From: Amphimedon queenslandica | Taxonomy: Eukaryota; Porifera; Demospongiae; Haplosclerida; Niphatidae | NCBI RefSeq assembly: GCF_000090795.2 | Contig: NW_003546336.1 | Location: forward strand, 78,008-142,007 | Reading direction: 5' to 3' | Length of the DNA stretch: 64,000 nt | Shown here: positions 10,301 through 25,300 of the stretch, in pieces | Numbering within the stretch: the stretch's first letter is position 1 | Layout of the letters: each line of letters starts with the position of its first letter | Translations under genes and position numbers: made by a program | The notes under the pieces: model-generated | The model's input: the letters and a program-made list of their open reading frames with translations, nothing else | What the model was told of the DNA's origin: nothing | The model's database searches: none

Positions 10301-13300
10301 ATTTTTTGTGGAAATAACTTTTGCGGATTCGCAACGATGGTGCCGCGCCTTTAATGGCAATTGAAATTTTAACAGATCTTTAATTTTGCGGTTTCATGCT
10401 GACCTCGAAAATAGTGAAAGTTTAGCTCCTCGAAAATAAAGTGCTATACGTACATATATATTTTATAAATGATAAATTGACGAGAATACACATGCATTCA
10501 TGTAGCAACTCAATGGGATTGACAAAAAAATCTAGTACATGTACACATACATACAATGTACATGTATATACATGTACACATGTACAGTGTATTATAGTCA
10601 GTTTCATTTGAGTTGCCACAGGAAGTAAATCAATGGTTGCATCACAAAATGTCATTCCTAGCCACACCCAAAATGGTGGCAAAGTGCAAGCAAACTCTTT
10701 CATTGAGCGTTTCTTCACCTCTAAGACCTTTTATTGTCTATTTTATCCTTGCTTTGGATACTACTACCTTTCATTATCACTGGCTAGACTTTTCTCTGTC
10801 ACAAAGCTGACAAAGACCTCCAATACGGAAGATAACAACTTAGGTTGAGGGTAATGAAGAAAAACAGCGATCAAGAAGGCTGTGGACAGGTATAGCAGAT
10901 GTTTCCCAGTAGTATAGACTGCTAATTGAGTGCCTGCTTCTTTAGAGGACCTTATCTGTCTGCTTTTATTTTATAAAATAAAAAACATTAATTTTCTTAA
11001 AATAATAATGAGATGCAAATTATATTCACGAGTGTGATGTAGCGTAAACGTAATGATTCATCATGGCGGCTCCCTTTGAACTAGAGCGGAAGAACCCATT
11101 CAGAACCTTCCAGAGTACCTAGAGACTCAAAAATTGGTACAGATTTTCGGAAGAACCCGTTATGCAACTATATCAAGTTTCAGGTTGCTAGCATTAGTAA
11201 TAAAAAAGTTATAAGGGGTGGTGCTTGGGCAACTCAACTGAAACTGACTATATGTACAAGTTTAAAATAAATCAAAATTTCTTACTTTCTCAGGTGAGGT
11301 ATTAGAAGTGAGAGGATGTCATAATTTGGTTTAGGTAATTCTCTTATTAGTATTTGAATGCTCTTACACTTTTCATCAGTGTCATTAATTTCTAAAAGTG
11401 TAAAAATTAGATGTAAAAACTAATTATTCATCAAGCTTAATATGATAATATTATTTTTGTTCCCATAACTTTATTACAGACACTTCATTATTAATGTATC
11501 CTTGATTTTAAAACACTGCCATTGTGATTAAGCTTTAAAAATGATAGATGTACATGTGCATCATTTGCACTGTAAAAATGGCACACATTTTTTATTCCCA
11601 ATTTTCATTAAAATACAATGACACCATTAATAAGATATCAGTTTAACTTACTGGCTGCATTGATGAAATTGTAGTGGCGCTCAAAAGTTAGTACTGGTTC
11701 ACCCAGGTACTTCCTATGAGAATAAAATTCAAATAATAATAATAATAATAATAATAATTTAAATTTTGTGGACAAACAGCAGTACAAATTGAAAAATTTA
11801 TAAACAACCTCCAAATTTCACCAAAAATGAAAAGGGCGAGAATTTTTATTTTTATAATTTTTCTGTTTTATGTTTTGCAGCAAGTTTGAGCTGATTCTGA
11901 TCAAAATTAGGTTATTTACAAATTTTAAAAGTTACTTGAAAATTGGGCCAAAGTCCCTGTATATTACATATTACATGTACATTGTACATATAATTTAATT
12001 TACAATAATGTGTACGTGTACATGTTTAGTATGCTGCTTACGCAAAGTATGCTTTCACTGAGCTGGCCAGTGTTTTAGTGTCCCATTCAATTTCATCAGA
12101 GAAGTCCATGTTTTCAACTGCATTACTATCTGTAGAACAGAAAAATACAAAATGGAAATTCAATATTAATTTTAATTTAATCTTCACCTGACACTTCTTT
12201 CATTAGTTTGTTAGCTTTTGCGAGAACTCCAGGTCTCCTGTATAGACCTTCCTCTTCCAATCCTACACAATGCACAATAAGTGTACACATGTACATGTAC
12301 ATGTCATGAATACTTTATGTACATGTACATGTCATGAATGCTTTATGTACATGTACATGTATATGTTTGCTTTATGTAAAAATGTTGGAACAAGCTTAGG
12401 ACATCAGGTTATACATAATAATTATTAAATCATTTACAAACATCATGCAAATACCTTATCAGAAAATGCAATAAAAATTGGGGTAACTTTGAAGCCAATT
12501 TGACTTCGCTTTTGCTTTTTTTTTTTGAAAATTGGCCTGTTTTTAAAAATGCATATAACTCGAAAAATACTTGTCAGAATCAGCTCAAACTTTCTACACA
12601 GCACGAGGACATCAATGTGTATCAGAAAATGTAATAAAAATTTGGGGTGATTTCGGAGCCATTTTTTGGAAAAAACCATGGGCTATAGCCTTGGGTATTT
12701 TTCAAAATTTCGACGTTTTCTTAAAATCGAAAAATTGAAGTCGGAATCACTTCAAACTTTCTACACAGTATAAGGACATCAATATGTATTAGAAAATGTA
12801 ATAAAAATGTGGCGTGATTTCAGAGCCATTCTTTGGAAAAAACCATGGGCTATATAGCCTTGGGTATTTTTCAGAATTTTGGCATTTTCTTAAAATGGCC
12901 GTAACTTGAAAAATTTAAGTCGGAATCACCTCAAACTTTCTACACAGTATAAGGACATCAATATGTATCAGAAAATGTCATAAAAATTTGGGGTAATTTT
13001 GGAGCCATTTTTTGGAAAAAAACCAAGGCTATAGCCTTGGGTATTTGTCAGAATTTTGACGTTTTCTTAAAATGGTCGTAACTCGAAAAATTGAAGTCTG
13101 AATCACCTCAAACTTTCTACACAGTATAAGGGCATTAATATGTATCAGAAAATATAATAAAAATTTGGGGTGATTTTGGAGCCAATTTTTGGAAAAAACC
13201 ATGGGCTATAGCCTTGGGTATTTTTTAGAATTTTGACGTTTCCTTAAAATGACCATAACTCAAAAAACACCTCAAACTTTCTACACGGAATAAGGATATC

Positions 13301-16300
13301 AATACGTATCAGAAAATGTAATAAAAATTTGGGGTAATTTTGGAGCCATTTTTTGAAAAAACCATGGGCTATAGCCTTGAGTAGTTTTTAGAATTTTGAC
13401 ATTTTCTTAAAATGGCCGTAACTCGAAAAAGTGAAGTCGGAATCACCTCAAACTTTCTACACAGTATAAGGACATCAATATGTATCAGAAAATGTAATAA
13501 AAATTTGGGGGTGATTTTGGAGCCATTTTTTGGAAAAAAACCATGGGCTATAGCCTTGGGTATTTGTTAGAATTTTGACGTTTTCTTAAAATGGCCATAA
13601 CTCAAAAAATTGAAGTTGGAATTACCTTAAACTTTCTACACAGCATAAGGACATCAATGTGTATCAGAAAATGTAATAAAAATTTGGGGTGATTTTGGAA
13701 CCATTTTTTGTACAAACTTGCCTCTTTCCTCAATTGTGTTAATGCACTTCTCAACAAATTTGTATCCAACAGCATTGATCCTTCCAGCTAATAATAATTA
13801 AAAAATAATTAAATGTAAAACTAAAATATTTCACTTACTTTCTAGTGCTCTTAAAGATGAATAAACCTATAAAATAATTATAAATATAACATTTGTACAA
13901 ATTAATTACTATTAATCCATTATACGTGTACATGCATAAAAGTCAATGACAGTATGCATTACACACAAAAATTTACAAACAAATACATGTAAATGTACTA
14001 CAGAGCAGGTCTATTTGTTGAAAGTAAAATTTTGTTCTAGAAAGTACATGCAGTATACAGACAATCCATCCATGTAAAGAGAACAAAATTTTAAGGAAAT
14101 TAAAGCAAATTAAACTTAAAATTAAACTTTTTAAAGGGACTCAAACTCTGACAAAATATTGTATCCCATCTATGCAGCAACTGATATGAAGTATACATGT
14201 ACATGTACTCACTGGCTCTCTTCCTTCCATCACTTGGAGCCATGATGTTCTGTCCTCTTGACCAATCCCTTGAAGGATTATCTTATATTCTGCTCCCTTC
14301 AAACTAAAAATATAAAACACAATAAAAATCAACAATCACACACAACATAACAAAAGCACAAAAACTCATATAATTCATAAAAAAATACAGCCCATATTGT
14401 ACATGTAGTACATTTGTGCATGCTTCAACATAAATTTTATCCAGCTAAATTGAGACAAAAAAGTTATACAAGTACATTGCACATTAACATGAATGGTACT
14501 TGTACCAACTGCAGTACATATCGCACTGTGTGTACATCAAATGCAGGGACTAATCCTACATTGTGTGTATGTACATGTACCTGCACTTCAACTCAAAGCA
14601 AAATCTTCTCTCAATCTCTTCAGCTTTGGCACGAACACAATCCTTCACTTCCATCCATTCATCTGTTGGTGTCTATTGAATAGAAAGAAAATTATAAAAA
14701 GTACATAATAATATTGATAAAGGTGAAAAATAAATCAAACAATTAAACTAAATCTGTACAATATCATGTAGTCATTTGCAAAGCTAAATTACAAATTATA
14801 ATTAGCAAATATTAAAAGAATATAAATAAAAGCACACTGGACTGCAAAAATTCACATTAATTGCATTAACATCACAATTAAGTATATTCTTCGTACCGCT
14901 GGGCTTTTCTGATTACACAAAAATTTCACCATTTTTCTTTTCTCTTCTTTGCGAAACTGACAAAAGTATTTCTGCCAGTGATGGCCTATAAATAACAAAA
15001 ATAATAACAACAAAAACAATACCGTATAGTGCTTTAATTTGGCAATTGGTGGTTTGCAAGCAGAATCGCCAATATTAAAACCACCAATCATTAATGCGCA
15101 TTCTCAGTAATGCACGTGTATACAAAAATTGCCAAATTAAAAACCGCCAATTAGAATTTTACAGCAAAATTGCCAAAATAAAGCGCCGCCAAAATAAAGG
15201 GCTATACAGTAATTAATTTAATAAACATTAACAAATGTCTGCATAAAGCAATGAATAAAAATTTGATGCAAACAGAGCTACTACCAATACAAGCATATAT
15301 AGTATATGTACATATATATACATGTATAAGCAAGACTAATAATTGGAGGCAGATTATAACAGCTAGTAACTACATGTATATATACATGTACTCATTGTAA
15401 ACACACAGTTGTATACCAGTTGGGGCTTAGTTGTTGTCAACAAAGGTGAATGTACAATGTACACGTACATGCATCACAAAATCAAGCAGCTTTGAACTGC
15501 ATTTTCAATATCACAAACTGATCTGCTTAAATTATAAACCAACACTATAAGATTGATGCTTATAATGTCATCAAAAATACATGTAAAATAATTATACATG
15601 TACATGTACAGTAAAATATACATGTAATATGCATTAAATACATATACACAGTAAAAGATACATGTACAATAAATAATGAAGTATAAAGATTGCAACATAC
15701 CTGCGATTCCTCTTCTCTTATCCAATATCATCACTAAACCTTGTTTGACATATTCAGGATGGTGGACCATACCATGTTGCCCTTCCTACAAAAAGTACAT
15801 TTTATAAACGAAATCACAAGATATTCCAATGATACAAAATAAACATGTACTGTATATGAACAATGTGATGTATGTATTAATCACTTATCAGCGTCACACT
15901 TGTAACTTGTATTACCTCAATAACTTGAGCCTTCAAATGATAAGCTTTCTCTTGTTCACTTTCATGAGTCTCTCGTAGCTAAAATGTACACACAATAAAA
16001 ATTAATAAATTAATATAAAAGAAAACACTAGAGATTAATACCAATTGAACTTTGAACTGTGCCCCTTCAATTTGCGGCCTCAAGCTACAAACTTCTTCAT
16101 AAGCTAAAAGTAAAAGGACAAAAATAAAAAAATATGCAAGCATGTAAAATACATGTACAATGTACATGTAAATAGTATTACAATTTAACAATTATTACTG
16201 CACTTGACTAGTATATTATTGTATATTATTGTATATTATACTAGTATATTATTTGCTGAAAAGAACTGTTTAAAGCAGCTTCAAAGAGACCAAGGGTTAG

Positions 16301-19300
16301 CAACAAAAAAAAACAACTGAAGAATTGCAGCAGGGTGCTTCGCTTAAAATAATTATTATGCAGTTTTCAATTAAAATCACATCTGGTTGCTATGGCAGTT
16401 GCCGAGTATGGGGAAAAATCCCAAAAATAAGCCACAAATATATCATGATCTACAGTATTATTACTACTGTGAGCTGTCTTTTTGTATTGTCATTCATCGG
16501 GTAATACTTTTTACCTTTCGGATTACCATTGAGTCATACAAGGATGTTGAGGTTCTTTTAACTTTTTATAATGATAGCTTTGTTTCATTTTCAAATCTTC
16601 AAATGTGTTTAATATATATTTGTTAACAATAATGCTAATGAAGCATTTACATGACACTATAAAAGAACTACCACTAATATAATTAGTTTATCATTTTATT
16701 AAGTTATCATTATCCCTACAACACTGTGTTCACAGCAACCCCAACAGCAGAAGTACCACCCCCCAATACTCCACCCACACTGCAGCTCCTATTGCAGTTC
16801 CAATACCAGCACCTGCTACAGTTCCCTAGCCATGAATAATACTAACTGACCAATCAGATTACAGACTATAAATATCATACATAAACTTGAAAAAACATAA
16901 CATAATCTATAAATAAACTACACAGCATTAATTACTAAACACAGTTCAGTTACTATCATATCTCTTTCTCTTAAGTCTCTCGCTCAGTATAACCATGAAA
17001 GCGGACACTCCTCCAGTAGCAGTAGCTCCTAAACCACCCCCCACACCAGCTCCAATGCCAGCTCCTATTGCAGTACCTACAATAGGTACTATAGACCCAA
17101 TGACTCCTCCAATGACAGTACCGACAGCACCTCCGCCTACTGCACTACCCGCTACTACAAACCCTCTCAGTACAAGCCTGGAGACTTCTTTTAAAAACTC
17201 ACGCACATCAAGACTACATCTAGCAATGCATTTCTCCCATAGATCAACTAGCCAGTTCTCGGTTGTTGGAAATTTCATACAGCTAGTGCTACCAGCTATG
17301 CAAAAAGGGATTTTATCTCGTATCTCACTTCTAACTTTACCGGAGATAAAACTACGAATTTGATGCTTAAACTTTGCGATTTCATCTTCTAAATCCTGCG
17401 TCTTATCAAGAGGACTTTTATCTTTGATGTCATCCAAATTAATGAAGACGTTAGCAAAAGTGAGTACAACGACTGATCTGTTCCACATCTCTTCAGTCAA
17501 CATCCTGCCTAATGTTGAAAACATCGAGCGAACATCACCAGTAATCCTTGAATCCATTCGTACACAAACTAATATCAAATGAAACTGACCAGCTTTAGCA
17601 ATCTTTGATACAACATTTTTATTAGTTCTTCCCTCACAGTCACCAAACCCAACACTATCATATACATTGAGTTGAATGCCCCTGGCTTCTCCTCTATATC
17701 CTTTAGTATCACCAGTAACTGGAGTGCCTCCTCCTCCAGTCTGTGCTACCTTCTTACCCAACAATCCATTGACTAGTGTCGATTTACCAGACCCAGCAAT
17801 TCCCATTACTAATATATTAACAGGTTCCTTCTTATCACTGAGTGCTCTTAACTCATCTATTGATGGAGTAGGATCAAGATCAGTTGTATCTATCAACTGA
17901 CTACCTTCAGAATTGATAGATGAGCAATAACTAGTGATACTGGGACTGTCAGACATGTTTCCTAGTTCAGAATCAGTTTGGGACGAAACTCACGGGGAAG
18001 CAGCTGTGTGGAATTCAATATGTAGCTACTTGGAAGCAGCTGTGTGGAATTCAATATGTAGCTACTTGTGACTATTATAATGATATTCATAGAAGAATGG
18101 CGGCTGTGTTGTTTCACTCTTAAAACAGTCTTGCTGTTGCTGATAAGCAGTACAATAGCTGCTGGAGTCAACTAGTCTTCATAAAAGCCATTATTATCAG
18201 AAGATCTGGCTCTGTTAGCTTTAAAAAAAAGAATTACCGTAGGTCGGGGTAGGTCGGGATATACCGTAGGTCGGGATATATTCGCGGCTGCAATTATTCG
18301 CGGTCATAAAAAATTCAATTAAAAACCATGGAAACTGTTAGAGCATTGCTATGACAATTAAGACCACGTGTTTAGTGTTCAGCCATTCATCTGTTCTTTA
18401 GCAGCTTTACTGGAACCATTCACCAATAGCGAGTCCTTCTCTATCTGTTAACTTCTTGTATGGACCTTTACCTCAGAGTTCTTTCAGCCTCTTTGCTGCA
18501 AATTGTTGCTGGTCCGCGTGGTCATAGATATTAGAGTAAATGAAAGGGATAGGAAACTCCCGTTCCCGGGAAATCAAGCTACTTTCCCTAGTTAGTAGTT
18601 ACATCATAAAACCAGAGGAATCCGGATATTAGTATATTCTAGCTGTTATTGTCCATAGCCACTATGGGTCGACTAGCCTGACTAGGCCTCAATTCAGCCC
18701 TTGGAACTGTAAGAACTGTAAGCTGAAAAGTAAAGAAAAGTTGCTGTCTTGCTGCGTAACTAGGGAAAGTAGCATCCGTTGCTATGGCACAATACAAAGG
18801 AATGCAATTATTATCCCGCCCTTTTATAGTTTCCTATCCCTTTCATTTACTCTAATATCTATGGCGTGGTGGTGATAATAAACCACACCCAAGTCAATAA
18901 ACATTAACTAGAATGGGTAAAGAACCGGTAAAAGCAGCTCCAAAGAGACCAAGGCTTAGTAACACAAGAAGAACAACAGCTCAAGAACACTGCAGCAAGG
19001 TGCTTTCCTTCAATATCGCGCCGTTTTCAATTAAAATAACATCTCGGATTCCATGGTTTTTAATTGAACTTTTTATGACCGTGAATAATTGCAGCCGCGA
19101 ATATATCCCAACCTACGGTATCAGTTTGGGCGCTCGACCACATGTGCTTATGTAAACTATGACATCAAAAAAACGTCATTGCGGTTAGCTTTGGTATGCC
19201 ATTGGTTTTATAGGGAGAACCCGGTTCCCAGGGTTTCCAATGGCTGAGAGACCCAAGATTTCACAGATTCTGATGGACTTTGGCAACTAAGAACCTGTGA

Positions 19301-22300
19301 AAGTTTTATCCTTATTCCACATTCCTATAAAAAGTTATTCCAGTTTTTCTTGTCCCAAACTCAACTGGGATATAGTATAATAATGTGAGCTGACCAATTA
19401 GATTAAAGGAAAAAGAACTAATGAATCTCATTTTTAAATGATAGTAAAAAAAGATAAAGAACTTAATAAAAATAGCCAAATCTTAAATAAAAATAATAAT
19501 GAAGGACTATAGCTACCAATAACACTGGGCCTTTACTAAAATAATAGCCACTAAGCTGACAAAAATAAGAAAAAAATAACAGCTGTAATGCTTTTAAAGC
19601 CATTGAGGATCATAAATACATGTACAAATGTACATCAGCATTAATATTATTTCCGTCAATATTAATTTTATCAACCATTATTATATAACCGAGTCCAACC
19701 ACTGAAGTACCCTTCAGCACACTAGTCAGTAGTCACAGTATGGGCATTTTAGTATTACCAATTGTAGTGTAGGCGGGTATGAACAATTACCAATGGAACT
19801 AAAGCAAGTATAAGCATGTTTAGGTTCATCATAAGGCAATCTCTGACAACAGTACTTAGCTATTTCACATCTACAGGATTCCAGTACATATATCTACTGC
19901 TTGAGAAGACATATCTTTCATTTACAACAACTAAAAATTGTTTCTGATTAGCTTTATTATTATTCTTATTATTATTATTATAAGCACATGTACCATGACT
20001 GAGTTTATAAATTTTAGAATGAAGATCAGCTCGTGCATTGAGTAGAAATTTTGTCATATCATACGTTTCAAGTTAGTTCAAAGTCACCATTTATTAGTGT
20101 AGAGGTTCGACCATAAATTATCTTACATGTACATGTGCAGTTTGCATGTGAACATATAATAACACTTTTGTAATAATTTGTGACATTTTAGAGCAACAAG
20201 TGGCATATTATATTAATTGATGACGCAATTACATGTATATACAGACACAATGAGATTAGATGGATATGATATTCCAGTTAGAGGAGAGAATGAAGCTACA
20301 GAGCTTACAGTGATATTAATGAACAATGTCCTGATATTGAAGAACTAACTCCACCTCCAATCAACCAGTACATGTAATAAATGTATAAGTACATGTGTAG
20401 CGGCAATAAATATGAATTTAATACATACACAGTGCATGTACATGTACAGTTGATTATAATACCTTGATGAAGAAAAGTAGAAATATCAGTGATGTATCCG
20501 ATAATCTGTAATATAAAAAAACAACAAATAAATACTGATAAATATCAGCATCATTAGTCCATCACGTACCGGTTCTACTAACTCAAAGTGTTTCTGAGCA
20601 TGAACGTCTTGAAGGTGACAAACATAGTCAAATGATATTTGTCGAAACTGAGCCTTCTCTCGTTCAAACTGATCATTCTATAATATACAAAAAAAAAATT
20701 TATGTATAACATACTACACAAATGTGTTAATAACATACATTGTAATTGAAATTTAATGTAAAATTCTAATTATGAGCAAATGTAAACATACAGTATAGTT
20801 TATAGCGGCTAAATTTTATTGTATACATGTACACGTATTTTTTCCCATTTCTTAATTGTAGGATAAATATTTCCAGTTGAAAAAGGTGCTCCTTGATGCT
20901 GCTGTACAATATGGCAGCTCAAAAATGGAACAAAAGTATGCAATCTTTTCTAAACAAAAACTTCTCCCAACAAAATACATCCGCAATTCACACAGCAGCA
21001 GCAGCTCAGTGTAAAATTTATCCCAGTACCTGTAGTACTGTACATATGCACATGTATATTACAACTTTTATGAAGTGATAAAGTTTGAAATTGTGATAGT
21101 ATGTGTATAGTACTGGTAAACATGCTGAATTCAACCTGCAGCTAATGTACATATATATATATATATATACAACATGTACATGTACACTAAATGCATGTCT
21201 ATCGCATTTACATGCAATTGTAACTTGATACATTACAATGTGTACATTTGTTTATTATTATTTAATTACAATTTTCCATCATTCCATTATTTAATTATTA
21301 TTACTATTTTCATTTTGTCACGCATTTACATGTACAAGTTAAATAACATTTTTGATTAACAACCATAAAAAGTATAAATACATGTACATGTACATCTACA
21401 CTGTACATGCACCTATATAGCACATGTACATGTACATGTATTTGTATAAGCATCATTTTCCCATGGGGTAAGGTCATATCTGATAACACTACATGTTTAC
21501 ACAACGTAATCTTTAGTTTAGAACAAAGTCTAATAATAATAATCAATTTGTTCTTGGAAAACACAATAATAAATTACTAATTTTAATAAACCATTAAACT
21601 ATTAAACTATTTTAAAAATTTTAATAAACAGTTATTTCTTAACAGGAAAAAACTAAAAGAAATTAACAATTTTAATATGAGCAGTTATTTCTTAACAGGA
21701 AAAATTAAAGTTAATAAAACAAAAGTGCATCATAAAATGACAAGGCAATACATTTTAAAAAGTGTTTGCATTTAATATAAGTACTAGGCTAGGCTATTTG
21801 TACTCGGAAATATGTGAACCATTATGTTTGTTAGATTATATGCCAGTGGGTGTTTATTTCTTAACAGGGCAAACAAAATATAAAATAAAAATGCCAAAAA
21901 CGGAATCAAGCTAAGCCACAAAGCTAAAAAGCTAAGCCACATGTACTGTATATGCAGCAATCTTAAGTTGGATTGTAAATGTACTTTTTTTACTATGTTA
22001 TATAACTAAACTATTAATAAAAATGCATATACAGTATACATATACATGTTACATGTATGTGTGTCTGAGTTAAAAATGGACGGATAAATAATAGAACATA
22101 ATAGCATACAGTATTAGTGTACATGTAAATTAATAACAGTTAATACCTCAGGGACATCCACTACTCCTGGATTACCGTCCTTCCTCTTGGGGGGTTTGGT
22201 GCTCAAGAAATTATCTAAAAATGCGTAATACTTCTTTGAAGCATCGTCAAATCTCTTTTTCTCTTCCTACATAAAAACAATAATAATACTAGTGTACTAA

Positions 22301-25300
22301 ACAGTTTTACTAATAAGATTAAAACATACAAATAGACTAGAGACTATACAGTAATTACTAACTAACAGGTATATAGCAAAGGTTCATTTCTTATACTTAC
22401 TAGAGTCTTTTTCATGTGTTCTATTCTGAACTGCTGTAGTGTTTTAAGTAACCTGACTCTAATGGCATTAAGCTACATTGAGAGCAAAAAAAACAAATGA
22501 AATACTTATACATTGTATACATATGTACATGTATATTGTTAGTAATTTTGGTGTTAGTTATAATTATCATTATTATGCTTGCAAACCTGTATTAGCTATA
22601 CCAGTAACAATTAAACTACAGTGCTATTAAACCAGTATTCATTAAACCAGTATTATTAAACCAGCATTATTAAACCAGTATTATTAAACCAGTATTAATG
22701 AAAACAGAGCAGTATGTACTCATTAAACTAGTATTATTAAACCAGTATCATTTAACCAGCATTATTACACCAGTATCATTAAACCAGCATTATTAAACCA
22801 GTATCATTTAACCAGCATTATTAAACCAGTATCATTTAACCAGCATTATTAAACCAGTATCATTTAACCAGCATTATTAAACCAGTATCATTAAACCAGT
22901 ATTAATTAAACCAACCAGTATTTTGGTAAAATACACGCACATATACATGTCAAGCATGACATGACTTACCTATACTGCTTATACAAACCTACACAATTAT
23001 TTACAATTTAGTCACTTATATGGTACATAATCAATTCATATTCTAAAAACAATCAGTACATTAATCAACAGCACCCCATAATGTACGTGTACATGTACAT
23101 GTATGTACGTGTGTACATGTATGTACATGTATAGCTGTTTAATAACAAACCATATTGTGTCTGTAGTCTTCAATCGATAACAACAAACGGGAAAACGACT
23201 GGAGCGAAGTAGCTAAAATGAAAATGAACATAATGAATAAAGTCACTGAAGAATGTACCATGTAAATGCATATGCCCATTCCATTCCCATAAATATAATT
23301 AAAAGTTAACAATTAAATGTACATGTGCCATAGAGCTGGTATTGTTGATAAATTTGGAGATTCGATGGCCATTAGCCAAAATAAACCCTATCATTTTGAA
23401 CAGTTTATGCACATACGTAATGGAATATCATCACAAATTTATTAATTAAAAATCTTGCCACCAATCGTCAAAAATTTAGCGATTCAGCAAAATTTAATTC
23501 CCCTTCCAAAATCACCAGCTACATGTATATATATGGTATATGATTAATAGGCTTCTTATTATTCATGTTACTTTGTAATACAATTACCCTCAGCACAACA
23601 ACAAGAGCTAGTACATGTATATGGGAGTGTACTGTACATTATGAATGAGTATAAGTAGAGTACATATGTTGACACACATGTACACAACCATACACGTACA
23701 AGTACATATGTACACTGTACTAGCTCATTGTCATGTGTGGCCTTCACTAGCTGTTACTACAATGTAGGTCAAAGAACTATTTTGCACATGCAACAACTAA
23801 ACCAGCTTTAGTAGGCAAGCCGCAACAAACATACATGTACATGTACATGTACACTGCATGTATTGTACACTACATGTAGCTGTTATTTAGGATTTTGGCA
23901 ACAACATGTACATGTACATGCACGTGTTGTTCACATACTGTAGGGATGAATTAGATACAGTAGTTACTAATATTATGCACTAATTACATGCAGTTATTAA
24001 TTATAGTTAATTAGTGAAACATGATCTTCAATTAATTAACATACAGTACAAAATATCTACTGTACATACATCGACATCAGTACATTGTATATTGTACATG
24101 TACTTACAAATTCTTTGTTCGTCTTCAGTTTGTTCTGTGCCGATTGTCTTGAAATGGAACTGACTCAAAGCATGACCAAACGACTGCTGGACTCTTGAAA
24201 ACTCTACAATATTAAAACATGAGTAAATTAACATACATACACACCCGTCCATATACATGTACATGTACATATGCATGTAATAGGCTGCATGCAGATTCCC
24301 TACTCTATTAATCTTCTTGCAGTCTCTCTCTCTCTCCCTCCCTCCCTCCCTCCCTCCCTCCCTCCCTCCCTCCCTCCCTCCCTCCCTCCCTCCCTCTCTC
24401 CCTCCCTCCCTCTCTCTCTCCCTTTATTACTCCACTCTCTCTTCCTCTCCCTTTTCAATCCACTCTGGGAGTGTACACAGATTTTGTACACACACATACA
24501 AGTACATGTAGTACAAGTGTATACAGCAAAGCACATAATTCTATTATAGTGAACAAACAATATAATAAGAACTAGTACATGTATATATAGCCAAAGCTTA
24601 TGCCCTCAATTAAAGAGCTTAGTTATTCACAGATTAATGTAGTGTAAATAGCTTCATTCACCAATTAAGTGACATAAAGGACATGATAACTCAAAGTACA
24701 TTGTACATGTATATATATGTACATGTACTTGTCTGGATAGGATGTCATGTAGGTAGTACATGAATCTCACTTTTAGCATGATTAAGAATCAAGACATATA
24801 CAGGTACATGCATGCATGTACACGTATGTATATTGTGTACATTTGTATTGTAGCTCCCATACTGTAGCATAATCAAAATAATTTGCAGTTTCAAGCTAAC
24901 TTAAATTATAGTGAATATATAGTGAATCTATATGCATGTTGTTAGTGATTTCATAATAAAGCAGATGTGAATGCAGTCTACATACAGAAGATAATATGAA
25001 ATTTCAACAATTATGACAAAAAAACATTCCAATATAGCATGAATGTTGACATTCTGTGCCAGTTTAAAGTAACCCTATGACTATTCAGATAACAATACCT
25101 AATAATTCAATCAGCTATACAATACGCCACAACTGTCATCACAGGTAACCAAAGGAATTACAATGGGTGTGATTATGGCTGTAAGGTCATTTATCATTTG
25201 AAATGATCACAAGATTACCCATACTTCCTTATTTAGGACCACACTATTTGTTATGTGAATGCTATAAAAAATAGTTGTTCTTAATACAGAGCTGCACTCT

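Larger units (their letters stand above)
9970..13866 (-). other. GRAF RhoGAP-domain exons 14-20
   Basis: Exons on minus: 13866-13839, 13787-13722, 12262-12188, 12129-12042, 11713-11652, 11391-11286, 10129-9970. The arginine-finger loop is LEEEGLYRRPG. The catalytic-core helices LIRELPKPNYDILSLLIPHL and LMKASNLGVCFGPTLMRPE are intact, so GAP activity is expected. Exon 15 ends AGAG before GCAAGT, a GC donor, and joins to GATTGGAAGAG, which restores the frame RGLEEEGLYR. Confidence 0.93.

Noticed and set aside
12443-12679. Frame starting [14 protein letters not shown], repeated at 60970-61206
   Set aside because: Both are translations of the same satellite unit. No domain is present and the frame breaks in other units.
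16995-17363. 122-codon Pro/Ala-rich frame on the plus strand
   Set aside because: Complement of the Gly-rich tail of the GTPase gene; composition is explained by the opposite strand.
18913-19155. 80-codon frame inside the TIR element, considered as transposase
   Set aside because: Too short, no DDE or other recognised motif, and its 3' half is the terminal inverted repeat.
22618-22917. CRISPR-like appearance of regularly spaced repeats
   Set aside because: Units are 13-14 bp without unique spacers, in a eukaryotic intron. It is a minisatellite.
24271-24560. Ser/Leu/Pro and Arg/Glu/Gly repeat proteins on both strands
   Set aside because: Translations of the CT/CCCT microsatellite.
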